Origin: CAJCIS01 sp965276755
GTDB lineage: Bacteria; Pseudomonadota; Alphaproteobacteria; Acetobacterales; Acetobacteraceae
Direction of reading: 5' to 3'
Length of the DNA stretch: 64,000 nt
Assembly (NCBI GenBank): GCA_965276755.1
Contig: OZ255625.1
Coordinates: 1,922,001-1,986,000, forward strand
The first letter of the stretch is position 1. The number at the start of each line of letters is the position of its first letter. Made by a program: the position numbers and the translations under genes. A model generated the notes under the pieces. It was not told the DNA's origin. It saw only the letters and a list, made by a program, of their open reading frames with translations, and made no database searches. Positions 1 to 8,122 of this stretch are shown piece by piece.

Positions 1-1
1 G

Positions 2-2224
2 GACAAGAGCTTCTATCAGCACCGTGGTGTTGATCCGATGGCGATTGCGCGTGCGGCGGTCACGGACCTGCAGCGCCTGGGCGAAAGCCGGCGCCCTGTT
101 GGCGCATCGACGATCACCCAGCAGGTCGCGCGCAACATGCTGCTGGCATCGAACGACCTCTCCTTCAAGCGCAAGGTGAAGGAAGCTTTGCTGGCGCTGC
201 GCCTTGAGCGCGTCCTTACAAAAGAACGTATTCTGGAACTGTATCTTAACCAAATTTATCTCGGCCAGGGCAGCTACGGTGTTGCCGCTGCGGCACAAGC
301 CTATTTCGACAAATCGCTGGACCAGCTCACACCAGCACAAGCGGCCACCTTGGCTGCGCTGCCCAAGTCGCCGACGAACTACAACCCGTTCAAGGAACCC
401 GAAGCCGCGCATGACCGACGCAACTGGGTCATCGATCGCATGGTTGAGACGGGTGCGATTTCACCCGAACAGGGTCACGCGGCGCAGGCAGAGAACCTCG
501 GACCGGATGCCTACAAGCGCCCGGCGATAGTCACCGGGTCGGAATGGTTTGCGGGCGATGTGAAGCGGCAGTTGATCGAGCGCTTCGGCCAGGATCAGGC
601 CCTGCAAGGCGGCTTGGTCGTCCACACCAGCCTGGATCCCAATCTGCAGTTGCAGGCTGATCAGGCATTGCGCCATGGCTTATTGGCATACGACCGCTCG
701 CATGGCGGCTGGCGAGGGCCGACCGGTCATTTGGGTGCAGACATCAGTCTGCACATGGATTGGGCGGCCAGGCTGGCGGACGCCAAGGCCCCGGCTGGCA
801 TGCTCGGACAATGGCACCTTGCCGTTGTACTGGAGGAAGCGGGTTCACACGCCAAATTAGGTTGGCTGGATGATCACAATCCCACCCAGTCGCCAAAAGC
901 GGTTGTCAGCGCCATCCATCTCTCCGACGTAGGCTGGTCCCACCTTGCCAAAGCCAATGGTGAATTTGGCGGCGCCATTCGGCGCATGGCCGACGTGGCC
1001 GCTGTCGGCGACACCGTGATGATGGAAATGGTGGCTGGTGAGGGACGTGGCGAAGGCAGAATAAGCCTGCGGCAAATTCCTGCCGTTCAAGGTGCGCTTG
1101 TCTCGCTCGATCCCCAGAACGGCCGGGTTCTGGCCATGTCGGGCGGCTGGAGCGGTGCCGCAGGCCAGTTCAACCGCGCGAGCCAAGCCCAGCGTCAGCC
1201 CGGTAGTTCGTTCAAGCCCTTCGTCTATCTGACCGCGATGGAGAAGGGCATTTCGCCGAGCGCGCGTTTCCTTGACGAGCCTTTCGTTCTGGGGGATTGG
1301 AGGCCTAATAACTACGAAATGAATTTTGGCGGGCCAACGCCCCTCCATGTGGCACTTGAACAGTCGCTCAATCTTGTGACAGTGCGTGTGGCCTCCCACG
1401 TCGGCATGGATGCGGTGGCCAAAACGGCCATCTTCTACCATCTGGTCGACTCCATGCCGCGGGTGCTGCCAGCTTCCCTTGGTGCGGTCGAAACAACGGT
1501 GCTGCGAGAAGCCGCCGCATACGCCGCCTTTGCAGAAGGCGGCCGCCAGGTGACGGCGAGCTTGATCGACAGCGTGCAGGATCGAGGGGGCGCAATCCTG
1601 TGGCGCCCATCGAGCGTAGTGATGGCCCAAGCGCCTGATCCCGCCTTGCCGCCTGCCCTGTATGATCCGCGGCAGCAAGGTGCTGACCCCGCGGATGCCA
1701 TCCAGCTTGTCAAGATGATGCAGGGCGTGATGTCAAACGGCACGGGCAAACCGGTGGCGGGCAACATGGAACGCCCCGTCGCCGGCAAAACGGGCACTAG
1801 CCAGGATTTCAACGACGCCTGGTTCGCTGGCTTTACGCCAGACCTCGTGACGGTTGTATGGGTTGGGTACGACAATCCGCAAACATTAGGCGACAAGCAG
1901 ACGGGTGCGGCGGTTGCCGGCCCAATCTGGCGGGCATTTATGGACGCGGCGCTGGCGCAAACGCCTGCGCACGATTTTCGGGTGCCGGAGGGCGTTACCC
2001 TTAACCGATGGGGTTGCGGCGCGCATGAGTGCGTCGATGCCTTCAAACCCGAGCAAAACCCAGGCGATGGCGGTATCGGCGGCACCCGTGGCGGTGGTCC
2101 GCCAGCCGGCAGCGGCACCGTATCAATGATGGATGCTGTGCCGGTGGGTCAGCCTGATCAGGCAGCGGCGCCAAACTCCGGCGCCGGCACAGGGGTGGAC
2201 TCGGGTGTAGGCGGCCTGTATTGA
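2..2224 (+). CDS. mrcA: Penicillin-binding protein 1A (bifunctional transglycosylase/transpeptidase), 5' end outside window
   Basis: This enzyme polymerises and crosslinks peptidoglycan at the inner membrane. The frame is open from base 2, reading DKSFYQHRGVDP before the first ATG at 38, so the true start and membrane anchor lie upstream. The GT51 half shows STITQQVARNMLL and LNQIYLGQGSYGVAAAA. The transpeptidase half has the SxxK motif in PGSSFKPF (about base 1204), SLN for SxN (about 1369) and AGKTGTSQDF for KTG (about 1783). The C-terminus is a Gly/Pro/Ala-rich tail. prfB starts 28 bases downstream on the same strand. The family call is firm; the symbol follows the 1A architecture. Confidence 0.95.
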   Translation, partial: DKSFYQHRGVDPMAIARAAVTDLQRLGESRRPVGASTITQQVARNMLLASNDLSFKRKVKEALLALRLERVLTKERILELYLNQIYLGQGSYGVAAAAQAYFDKSLDQLTPAQAATLAALPKSPTNYNPFKEPEAAHDRRNWVIDRMVETGAISPEQGHAAQAENLGPDAYKRPAIVTGSEWFAGDVKRQLIERFGQDQALQGGLVVHTSLDPNLQLQADQALRHGLLAYDRSHGGWRGPTGHLGADISLHMDWAARLADAKAPAGMLGQWHLAVVLEEAGSHAKLGWLDDHNPTQSPKAVVSAIHLSDVGWSHLAKANGEFGGAIRRMADVAAVGDTVMMEMVAGEGRGEGRISLRQIPAVQGALVSLDPQNGRVLAMSGGWSGAAGQFNRASQAQRQPGSSFKPFVYLTAMEKGISPSARFLDEPFVLGDWRPNNYEMNFGGPTPLHVALEQSLNLVTVRVASHVGMDAVAKTAIFYHLVDSMPRVLPASLGAVETTVLREAAAYAAFAEGGRQVTASLIDSVQDRGGAILWRPSSVVMAQAPDPALPPALYDPRQQGADPADAIQLVKMMQGVMSNGTGKPVAGNMERPVAGKTGTSQDFNDAWFAGFTPDLVTVVWVGYDNPQTLGDKQTGAAVAGPIWRAFMDAALAQTPAHDFRVPEGVTLNRWGCGAHECVDAFKPEQNPGDGGIGGTRGGGPPAGSGTVSMMDAVPVGQPDQAAAPNSGAGTGVDSGVGGLY

Positions 2225-2251
2225 CGCTGCCCTCCTGCGCCAGAGCCAACT

Positions 2252-3368
2252 ATGTCAGCTGAGACCGCCTTTCTTCACGAACAGATCAAGCAGTCGATTG
2301 CGCTGCTGAGGAGGCATCTTTGACTGGGACAAAGCCATCGGGCGCCTGGCAGAGCTGAATGCTCAGGTTGAGGATCCCAGTCTGTGGAATGATGCGGAAG
2401 CCGCGCAAAAAATCATGCGCGAGCGTAATCGCCTCGCCTCGCACACCGAAGGCCTTATTAAGTTGGAGAGCGATGTCGGAGACGCTGTCGAACTGACGGC
2501 GCTTGCTGAAGCGGAGGGCGAAGGGGCGATGGTCGCCGATGCCGCCGACGCTCTGCGGAAGTTGGCGGCAGACGCCAAGCGACGCGAGATAGAGAGCCTG
2601 CTGAGCGGTGAAGCCGATGGGCGCGACGCCTATCTGGAGGTTAATGCAGGTGCCGGCGGCACAGAGGCACAGGACTGGGCCGAGATGCTCATGCGCATGT
2701 ATCTGCGATGGTCCGAGCAGCACGGCTACAAGGTCGAACTCCTCGAACAAAGCGAAGGAGAGCAGGCCGGCATCAAATCGGCGACCATTCAGGTGTCCGG
2801 GCCGGACGCGTATGGCTGGCTGAAGACCGAGAATGGCGTTCATCGCCTGGTTAGAATTAGCCCCTTTGACGCAAACGCGCGCAGGCAGACCAGTTTTGCC
2901 AGCATCTGGGTCTATCCCGTGGTTGATGACACGATCGAGATCGAAGTGCGTGACTCCGACCTGAAGATCGATACCTTCCGCGCATCAGGGGCCGGAGGCC
3001 AGCACGTCAACAAGACCGAAAGCGCCATTCGGATCACGCACATCCCGACTGGGATTATCGTGGCCTGCCAAACTGACCGCTCCCAACACCGCAACCGTGC
3101 AACGGCGATGCAGATGCTCAAGGCCAAGATGTATGAGGCCGAGCTCAAGCGACGCGAGGCGGTCTCGGCCGAAGTGGAAGCCAGCAAGACCGACATAGGC
3201 TGGGGGTATCAAATCCGCAGCTACGTTCTTGCTCCGTATCAGCTCGTCAAGGATCTTCGAACCGGCGTGGAGACCGGCAATCCCGCCGCCGTCCTGGACG
3301 GCGATCTGGACCCGTTCATGGCTGCATCCTTGGCCGCACGCGTTGGCGCCAAGGTCGACGGCGCCTAG
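2252..3368 (+). CDS. prfB: Peptide chain release factor 2 with programmed +1 frameshift
   Basis: RF2 terminates translation at UGA and UAA. It is encoded in two frames. The first, from ATG 2252, encodes 23 residues ending RRHL and reaches an in-frame TGA at 2321. After a +1 slip at CTT-TGA-C, translation continues DWDKAIGRLAELN in the frame starting at 2322, giving about 371 residues. The stop-codon recognition tripeptide SPF is at about residue 203 and the peptidyl-hydrolysis GGQ at about 248. A shorter uninterrupted frame begins at 2415 but would lack the conserved N-terminus. Autoregulation by frameshifting is established for this family. Confidence 0.96.
2309..2324 (+). promoter_or_regulatory. 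prfB programmed +1 frameshift site
   Basis: An internal Shine-Dalgarno-like AGGAGG (2309-2314) lies three bases upstream of CTT (2318-2320), followed by TGA C (2321-2324). This matches the known RF2 autoregulatory site: slow termination at UGA when RF2 is scarce lets the ribosome slip +1 on CUU. The two reading frames join exactly here. Confidence 0.95.
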
Positions 3369-3420
3369 CAGAACTTGCCTAAGAGCACATTCCTCACCGA
3401 CGAAATAGCAGCCACGCCTT

Positions 3421-3455
3421 CTACGGTTATCACGAAAGTGTTTACTAAACCGTAG
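3421..3455. promoter_or_regulatory. Inverted repeat upstream of the exopolysaccharide locus
   Basis: CTACGGTT (3421-3428) and AACCGTAG (3448-3455) are perfect 8-base complementary arms separated by 19 bases. They lie in the 156-base gap between prfB and the sugar transferase, about 70 bases before its ATG. There is no T-run after the right arm, so an operator for the downstream locus is more likely than a terminator. No regulator is identified. Confidence 0.4.
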
Positions 3456-3524
3456 GTTGTGTCCGGCCCCCCTGAAACATAAACTCGTAATGACGGAGAA
3501 TTGAACGGCCACTAGGGGCGCGCG

Positions 3525-4969
3525 ATGAATAGCTGGTGCACTCAATTGTCCGGATCCTCCGATACAAAGATTTTGCAAACCGGCGACAATGCGCTTACCC
3601 GCGACATTGTTCTGGTCGGCGATATATTAGCCGGGACGGTTTTCGGTTACTGCGCTGTCTACTTGTACTACTGTATGGTGGGCCGATCTTTCGTCATTAC
3701 TCCACTTGGTATGATGATCTGGAGGGAGCTGATACTCGTCAGCGTTATAGGCGCCCTGGTCGTCGCAAGGTTTGATCCGCAGCCTCAAGACGACCCTTGG
3801 TGTGACATTCGCATCACCATTCTAGGCGTTATAAGCCGAGCCGCTTGCGCTGGAACGCTTCTGCTAGGCGTCGGGTGGGTCACCGGCAGCTTGCGAGATT
3901 TGGCGCGGCTGTGGCTCCTGGTTTGGGGGGGCTCTTTGTCAGTTGGATGTGCCTCTCTCGCCTCGCGTTACTCGCCTTCAGACGCTACACCGCCCAGGCT
4001 GGCGGACGACGGGAAGCCATCGCAATTATCGGCACTCGCGAATGTCTTTCTGATCTGGTTGCGCAACTTTCCGGAAGAGCGCGCATCGTCAATATCATTG
4101 ACCATGCAGAAATCGACGGGCGCCGATTTGCCGAGGCGTTAACAAACGTGGTTTCGCTGGCCAGGAACGGAGCCATAGGCATGGTCGTACTTGCGACCGG
4201 ATCTGACGACCCTCCTGCAATCGTCGGGCGTATTGTGGACTGCCTGAGAGTCGCACCGGTTCGAGTTGCGCTCTGCACAGGGCGTCCTGTGGCCCTATCC
4301 GGAAGATCTCAATCGATCATGCTGGCTGGACTCGCAATGACATTGGTTGCCGACAGGCCACTCAGCAAGCGCGACATGCTGATAAAAATGACGATTGACC
4401 GGCTCGGCGCAACTTTGCTCCTGCTGTTTTCTCTGCCCTTATTTCTCGCAGTTGCGCTTGCAATCCTGCTCGAGACTGGCGGCCCCATCATATTCAAGCA
4501 ACGGCGGAACGGCTGGTGTGGACAATTATTCACCGTCTACAAGTTTCGCACAATGCGGCATGCGCCTGGGCAACACGTTCATTACCAGACACGACGTGAA
4601 GACCCACGCTGCACCAGGGTCGGTTCCTTTCTACGCCGTACGAGCCTTGATGAACTACCACAGTTGTGGAACGTCTTGAGCGGTGACATGTCTCTTGTGG
4701 GTCCGAGGCCGCATGCAGACTTCATGCATGCGCGAGAGCGGATCAACTGCGGCCCGGTTGCCAACTATGCGCAACGCCAACGTGTAAAGCCTGGGTTGAC
4801 TGGATGGGCACAGGTGCACGGATTACGAGGCGCTGCCGACACGCCTGAAAAGTTGCGCCAGCGAGTCGAGTTCGACCGATACTATATTGAAAATTGGTCG
4901 GTTTGGCTCGATTTCAAAATTCTGGCTCAGACCCCAAGGGCAGTTCTCTCTCGGGAGAATGCGTTTTGA
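3525..4969 (+). CDS. Polyprenyl-phosphate sugar-1-phosphate transferase (WcaJ/GumD-like), frame interrupted at a G7 run
   Basis: This protein would start exopolysaccharide assembly by moving a sugar-phosphate onto undecaprenyl phosphate at the inner membrane. The N-terminal frame (ATG 3525) carries four to five hydrophobic segments and ends its homologous part at LARLWLLVWGG. The C-terminal frame continues as LFVSWMCLSRLALLAFRRYT, then a nucleotide-fold middle domain (REAIAIIGT) and the sugar transferase core with KFRTMR, RRTSLDELPQLWNVL, MSLVGPRP and KPGLTGWAQV. The frames meet at seven Gs (3925-3931); an eighth G, or a -1 slip, gives one 481-residue protein of normal family length. ATG 3845 in the second frame is not a natural start. 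This could be a sequencing error, phase variation or a mutation. Confidence 0.85.
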
Positions 4970-5658
4970 CATACCATGAACGGCGTTCCTCTGCGATCGA
5001 CGAAGTTATAAGCGCTGGGCGTGCTCGTTCTAAGATAGAACGGAATTCGGATAAACAGGCCTTAGCTGGCCGCGACTTGAATGCCTCCGCCAGCTTGAGC
5101 GGACGCCAGTCGTGCGTCACCACGCTACTTTCGCAGATTATGGCACGAATACCTGCGTGCTCAAAGCCCTGCATACAATTCGTTGCATGCGGCAATCATG
5201 CACGAGAAAATTCGGTTGCCTTTGCCGCCTGCAGGGCTGCATCGACTCTCCTTGGGCGATCCTTGCTACTGAACGCCTGGGCAGAGAGCCCCGCTATGGA
5301 TGTTGGTCCGGAGGACTCCCGTGAGCCGACTCCGGACAGTTTTGTACCGGGATTGTATCACTATCGTCTATACAGACACAATTTGCCATTTGCCGGTGAA
5401 GCAAGGGCGATCCTGGCAAACATAATCGCACCTTTCAGGTTTGCGGCAATCGACTGCGGCGCCATGTATGAGGACCCGGCAGCAGCCGCGCTCGCTCCGC
5501 TTTGCTTTGGAACGATACTCGTGGTGCGGGCAAGTGCAAGCAGCCACGCTGCCGTCCGACAGACCAATCTCCAAATCAAGCAAGCAGGCGGCAACATCAT
5601 CGGTGCAGTCCTCGAAGATGCATCGCCCGAGATGCACCGCTGGATCAGGAAGGCATGA
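4966..5658 (+). CDS. CpsD/BY-kinase-like polysaccharide protein lacking a Walker A motif
   Basis: About 230 residues. TTG 4966 overlaps the TGA of the sugar transferase and has GGGAG eight bases upstream; a TTG at 4894 is possible but less well placed. The fold pattern resembles the ParA-like ATPase domain of capsule tyrosine kinases: IQFVACGNHARENSVAFAA sits where the P-loop is expected, then LLGRSLLLNAW, and later GTILVVRASASSHAAVRQ and GGNIIGAVLED. The Gly-Lys-Ser/Thr of Walker A is absent and no tyrosine-rich tail is seen. It may be a pseudo-kinase regulator of chain length or export. The family assignment is inference from pattern. Confidence 0.6.
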   Translation: MTYHERRSSAIDEVISAGRARSKIERNSDKQALAGRDLNASASLSGRQSCVTTLLSQIMARIPACSKPCIQFVACGNHARENSVAFAACRAASTLLGRSLLLNAWAESPAMDVGPEDSREPTPDSFVPGLYHYRLYRHNLPFAGEARAILANIIAPFRFAAIDCGAMYEDPAAAALAPLCFGTILVVRASASSHAAVRQTNLQIKQAGGNIIGAVLEDASPEMHRWIRKA

Positions 5659-5672
5659 CGGATCGCATTCAC

Positions 5673-6785
5673 CTACATTTTGCGCAGCAGACTTGCGCGG
5701 TCGGGTGCGTGTCGAAACGCAGACATCATGGCCGCACGCATGGGCTTTGCTACCAGGTCGGCATCATAAGGCAGCGGGCGAGGTGCCAGCGCATCGCTTC
5801 TCTGGCCAGCAGGATCATGCAGCATCCACGTGGTACGATCGCTCAGGCCCCAGCTTATCACGGCACATGTCGCGGGCTCATCAAGCACGACATCCAAATA
5901 TCGCTTCGTTGTAGCTGCGACCATACGGTCGCGACCAACAACATCGGCCGGGAAATCGCGATCGCAAACGTCAAGCTCGGTCACGTAGATAGCCAAGTCA
6001 AATTCCGCCAGTTTATGCAGAAAGTGCCTGTAGGGCTGCTCGGCAATTTTACGCCACGGTTTGAGGTGTGCTTCGAGGCCAAATCCGCCAAGCGGCACGT
6101 CTTGGCGCCTCAAGGACTCGATCAATCTAAGATAGATGCTCCGCTTGCGGTCTCGATCTGCGCCTTCATACTCAAGGTCATCATCGTTAATCATCAAGCG
6201 CACACGCGGGTTTGCACCAGCGGCATCGCGCAGCGCAAGCTGAAGATAAGATGGCCCAAGTCTCTTACGCCACGGCGTCATGCAAAGACCCTCGGGGCCG
6301 CTTGGCCAGCGCGGGTCGGCCGGCTCGTTAATAACGTCCCAGGAATCGATGCCGTCCTGATATCGGCTTACCAGCGTCGATATGTGATGCGCCATGATTG
6401 CCGCCCCCCGCCCATCTTCTATTGCCGAAATAGTCCATGGCGGCAATCCGACCGACCAGATCAGATTATGCATGTGTATTCGCAGGCCACGGCTTTTGGC
6501 AAAGGCACACAGCCTGTCCAGCGGTCCGAGCGTGAATGTGCCTTCCGAAGGCTCAGTATATGCCCACTTTGCTTCGAGGCCCGGTGTAATGATTGCGCAT
6601 TCGCGGGCAATCAAGTCGGCATAGGTGCGGTCGCTTGCAATGTCCCTAAGCGTAACTTGGCTGCCAAAGCAAATATTGCGCGCGGCCGCGGCTTCCCGCA
6701 GAGAAACCGGTTCAACCGAGGCAGAATTGAGCACGGCGCTTGCCGCCGCCGACGCACCAACTGCAAGGCAATGTCTTCTGCGCAC
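5673..6785 (-). CDS. Secreted glycoside hydrolase family 10 (endo-beta-1,4-xylanase-like)
   Basis: GH10 enzymes cleave beta-1,4 xylan-type chains with retention. The 370-residue product starts at GTG 6785 behind GGGAGA. It opens with RRRHCLAVGASAAASA, a Tat-like signal. GH10 hallmarks are HMHNLIW, the acid/base in SWDVINEP, GFGLEAHL, the nucleophile in YVTELDV, and CAVISWGLSDRTTW. It lies on the opposite strand within an exopolysaccharide locus, converging with the kinase-like gene 14 bases away and divergent from the ligase gene. A role in trimming the cell's own polysaccharide is therefore more likely than nutrition, though this is inference. Confidence 0.9.
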   Translation of the reverse strand: MRRRHCLAVGASAAASAVLNSASVEPVSLREAAAARNICFGSQVTLRDIASDRTYADLIARECAIITPGLEAKWAYTEPSEGTFTLGPLDRLCAFAKSRGLRIHMHNLIWSVGLPPWTISAIEDGRGAAIMAHHISTLVSRYQDGIDSWDVINEPADPRWPSGPEGLCMTPWRKRLGPSYLQLALRDAAGANPRVRLMINDDDLEYEGADRDRKRSIYLRLIESLRRQDVPLGGFGLEAHLKPWRKIAEQPYRHFLHKLAEFDLAIYVTELDVCDRDFPADVVGRDRMVAATTKRYLDVVLDEPATCAVISWGLSDRTTWMLHDPAGQRSDALAPRPLPYDADLVAKPMRAAMMSAFRHAPDRASLLRKM

Positions 6786-6856
6786 CTGTCGATCTCCCTG
6801 TCATTGCAAAGTCAGACGCACAACGCTGCTGATGTCAACAAACATGGACTCCCGCC

Positions 6857-8122
6857 TTGAGCGATGGGTCTGCCGCACGTCTCAGTTGGTACTTGGCGCT
6901 GAGTGCCGTGGCGATGGAATTCACAGTAAGCGGTAATCTGCTCACGCATTTGGGCATTTCCTATGTAAGCGACGGCGGTTACCTCGTGGAGAAGCTTCAT
7001 CCCGGATCATACGCTGCGATTTTGGCGGGACTGCTTAAGGCACTATCAGAAAGCTGTGCACCCAAGACAATGAAGCATCCGTTGATAGCCGACCGGCTAG
7101 TGTGCTTGTTCCTCGTAGGCGTAATTCTCTGCGCGCTTTACGCTTGTACCACAACAGGGCCTGGCAACGTCATTGTTTTCCTGGACACCTTTCTGCCGGC
7201 CGGAATGCTGGCTTTCGCGTTGCGCGATATCGGACTTGAGCAGAAGCAACAATTAAGATCCGTCATACAGTATCTTCTTATGCTGAACGCTATTATCGCG
7301 CTGGCAGAACTCGTCAGCAGATATCATCTTGTACCCGTCCCCGGTCAGGGAGGCGAACTTCAAGAAGAATTCAGACCCACTGCACTCTATGATCATGCGT
7401 TGACCGGGGCTGCGGCAACGATGATGGGTTTATGGCTTCCTGCACAGCACGCCGTAACAAGCGGCAAACGATGGCTTTATATCGGCCTTCTATCATGCGC
7501 ATTACTGGCATTTGGAGAGAGAACCCCAATCGCGGTGGCTCTGATCGCTCTTCTCTCATGCTTGCTGTATCGAATGGCCAAAAAGCTTGTCCGGCGCAAA
7601 CTCGACTTCCGAGATCTCGCATTGTGCGGGGTTGTTCCACTGGGCGCCGTGGGCTTAGTTACCACCGCAATAGGGCAGGAGCTCGGAACCAGGCTGGGCG
7701 CGCATTTGTATTGGGATGACAGCGCCCAAGTCAGGCTCAGCCAATTTGGAATACTTAATCTGCTCAATCAACAAGAGCTTGCCTTTGGCGGTGCCCGCAA
7801 GGACCTTCTCGCCATGATTGAACCGTTGCGTCTATCGTCACACGTGGCTGTCATCGAAAACTTCTGGCTTTTTACGTTTCTTGCTCTTGGCATCTTTTTC
7901 TTTCCAGTATTCTTTGCAAGCTTCTTTGCGTTGTTGAAGTGGCTATGGCGCATTGCCGACGCCAAGGGCCGTTTCATGATTGTGACGTTTGTCACCGTTG
8001 CCTCGGCCAGCAACTCGCTTGGCCGCAAATCCACGTTGCTGATCACCCTGGTCGCTTGCGTAATAACAACTGCCTCCTCGCGTGTCTTCCCGCCTAAGTC
8101 GTTCCATAAAGGTGCTCTTTGA
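6857..8122 (+). CDS. O-antigen ligase/polymerase-like membrane protein
   Basis: A 421-residue polytopic membrane protein with about ten to twelve hydrophobic segments. The central region LLAFGERTPIAVALIALLS followed by LLYRMAKK resembles the Wzy_C signature of O-antigen ligases and Wzy polymerases. TTG 6857 is the first possible start after an in-frame TGA at 6830; the ATG at about 6914 is an alternative. Its TGA overlaps the ATG of the following glycosyltransferase (TGATG), so the two are translationally coupled. It probably polymerises or ligates the exopolysaccharide at the periplasmic face. Ligase and polymerase cannot be told apart from sequence. Confidence 0.75.
   Translation: MSDGSAARLSWYLALSAVAMEFTVSGNLLTHLGISYVSDGGYLVEKLHPGSYAAILAGLLKALSESCAPKTMKHPLIADRLVCLFLVGVILCALYACTTTGPGNVIVFLDTFLPAGMLAFALRDIGLEQKQQLRSVIQYLLMLNAIIALAELVSRYHLVPVPGQGGELQEEFRPTALYDHALTGAAATMMGLWLPAQHAVTSGKRWLYIGLLSCALLAFGERTPIAVALIALLSCLLYRMAKKLVRRKLDFRDLALCGVVPLGAVGLVTTAIGQELGTRLGAHLYWDDSAQVRLSQFGILNLLNQQELAFGGARKDLLAMIEPLRLSSHVAVIENFWLFTFLALGIFFFPVFFASFFALLKWLWRIADAKGRFMIVTFVTVASASNSLGRKSTLLITLVACVITTASSRVFPPKSFHKGAL

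Noticed and set aside
3845..3925. ATG 3845 as start of a separate sugar transferase gene
   Set aside because: The first 27 codons overlap the N-terminal frame of the same protein, and the homologous sequence begins after the G7 run.
5502..6860. A 452-codon plus-strand open frame opposite the GH10 gene
   Set aside because: Antisense to a gene with complete GH10 motifs; Cys/His/Arg-rich shadow sequence with no homology pattern.
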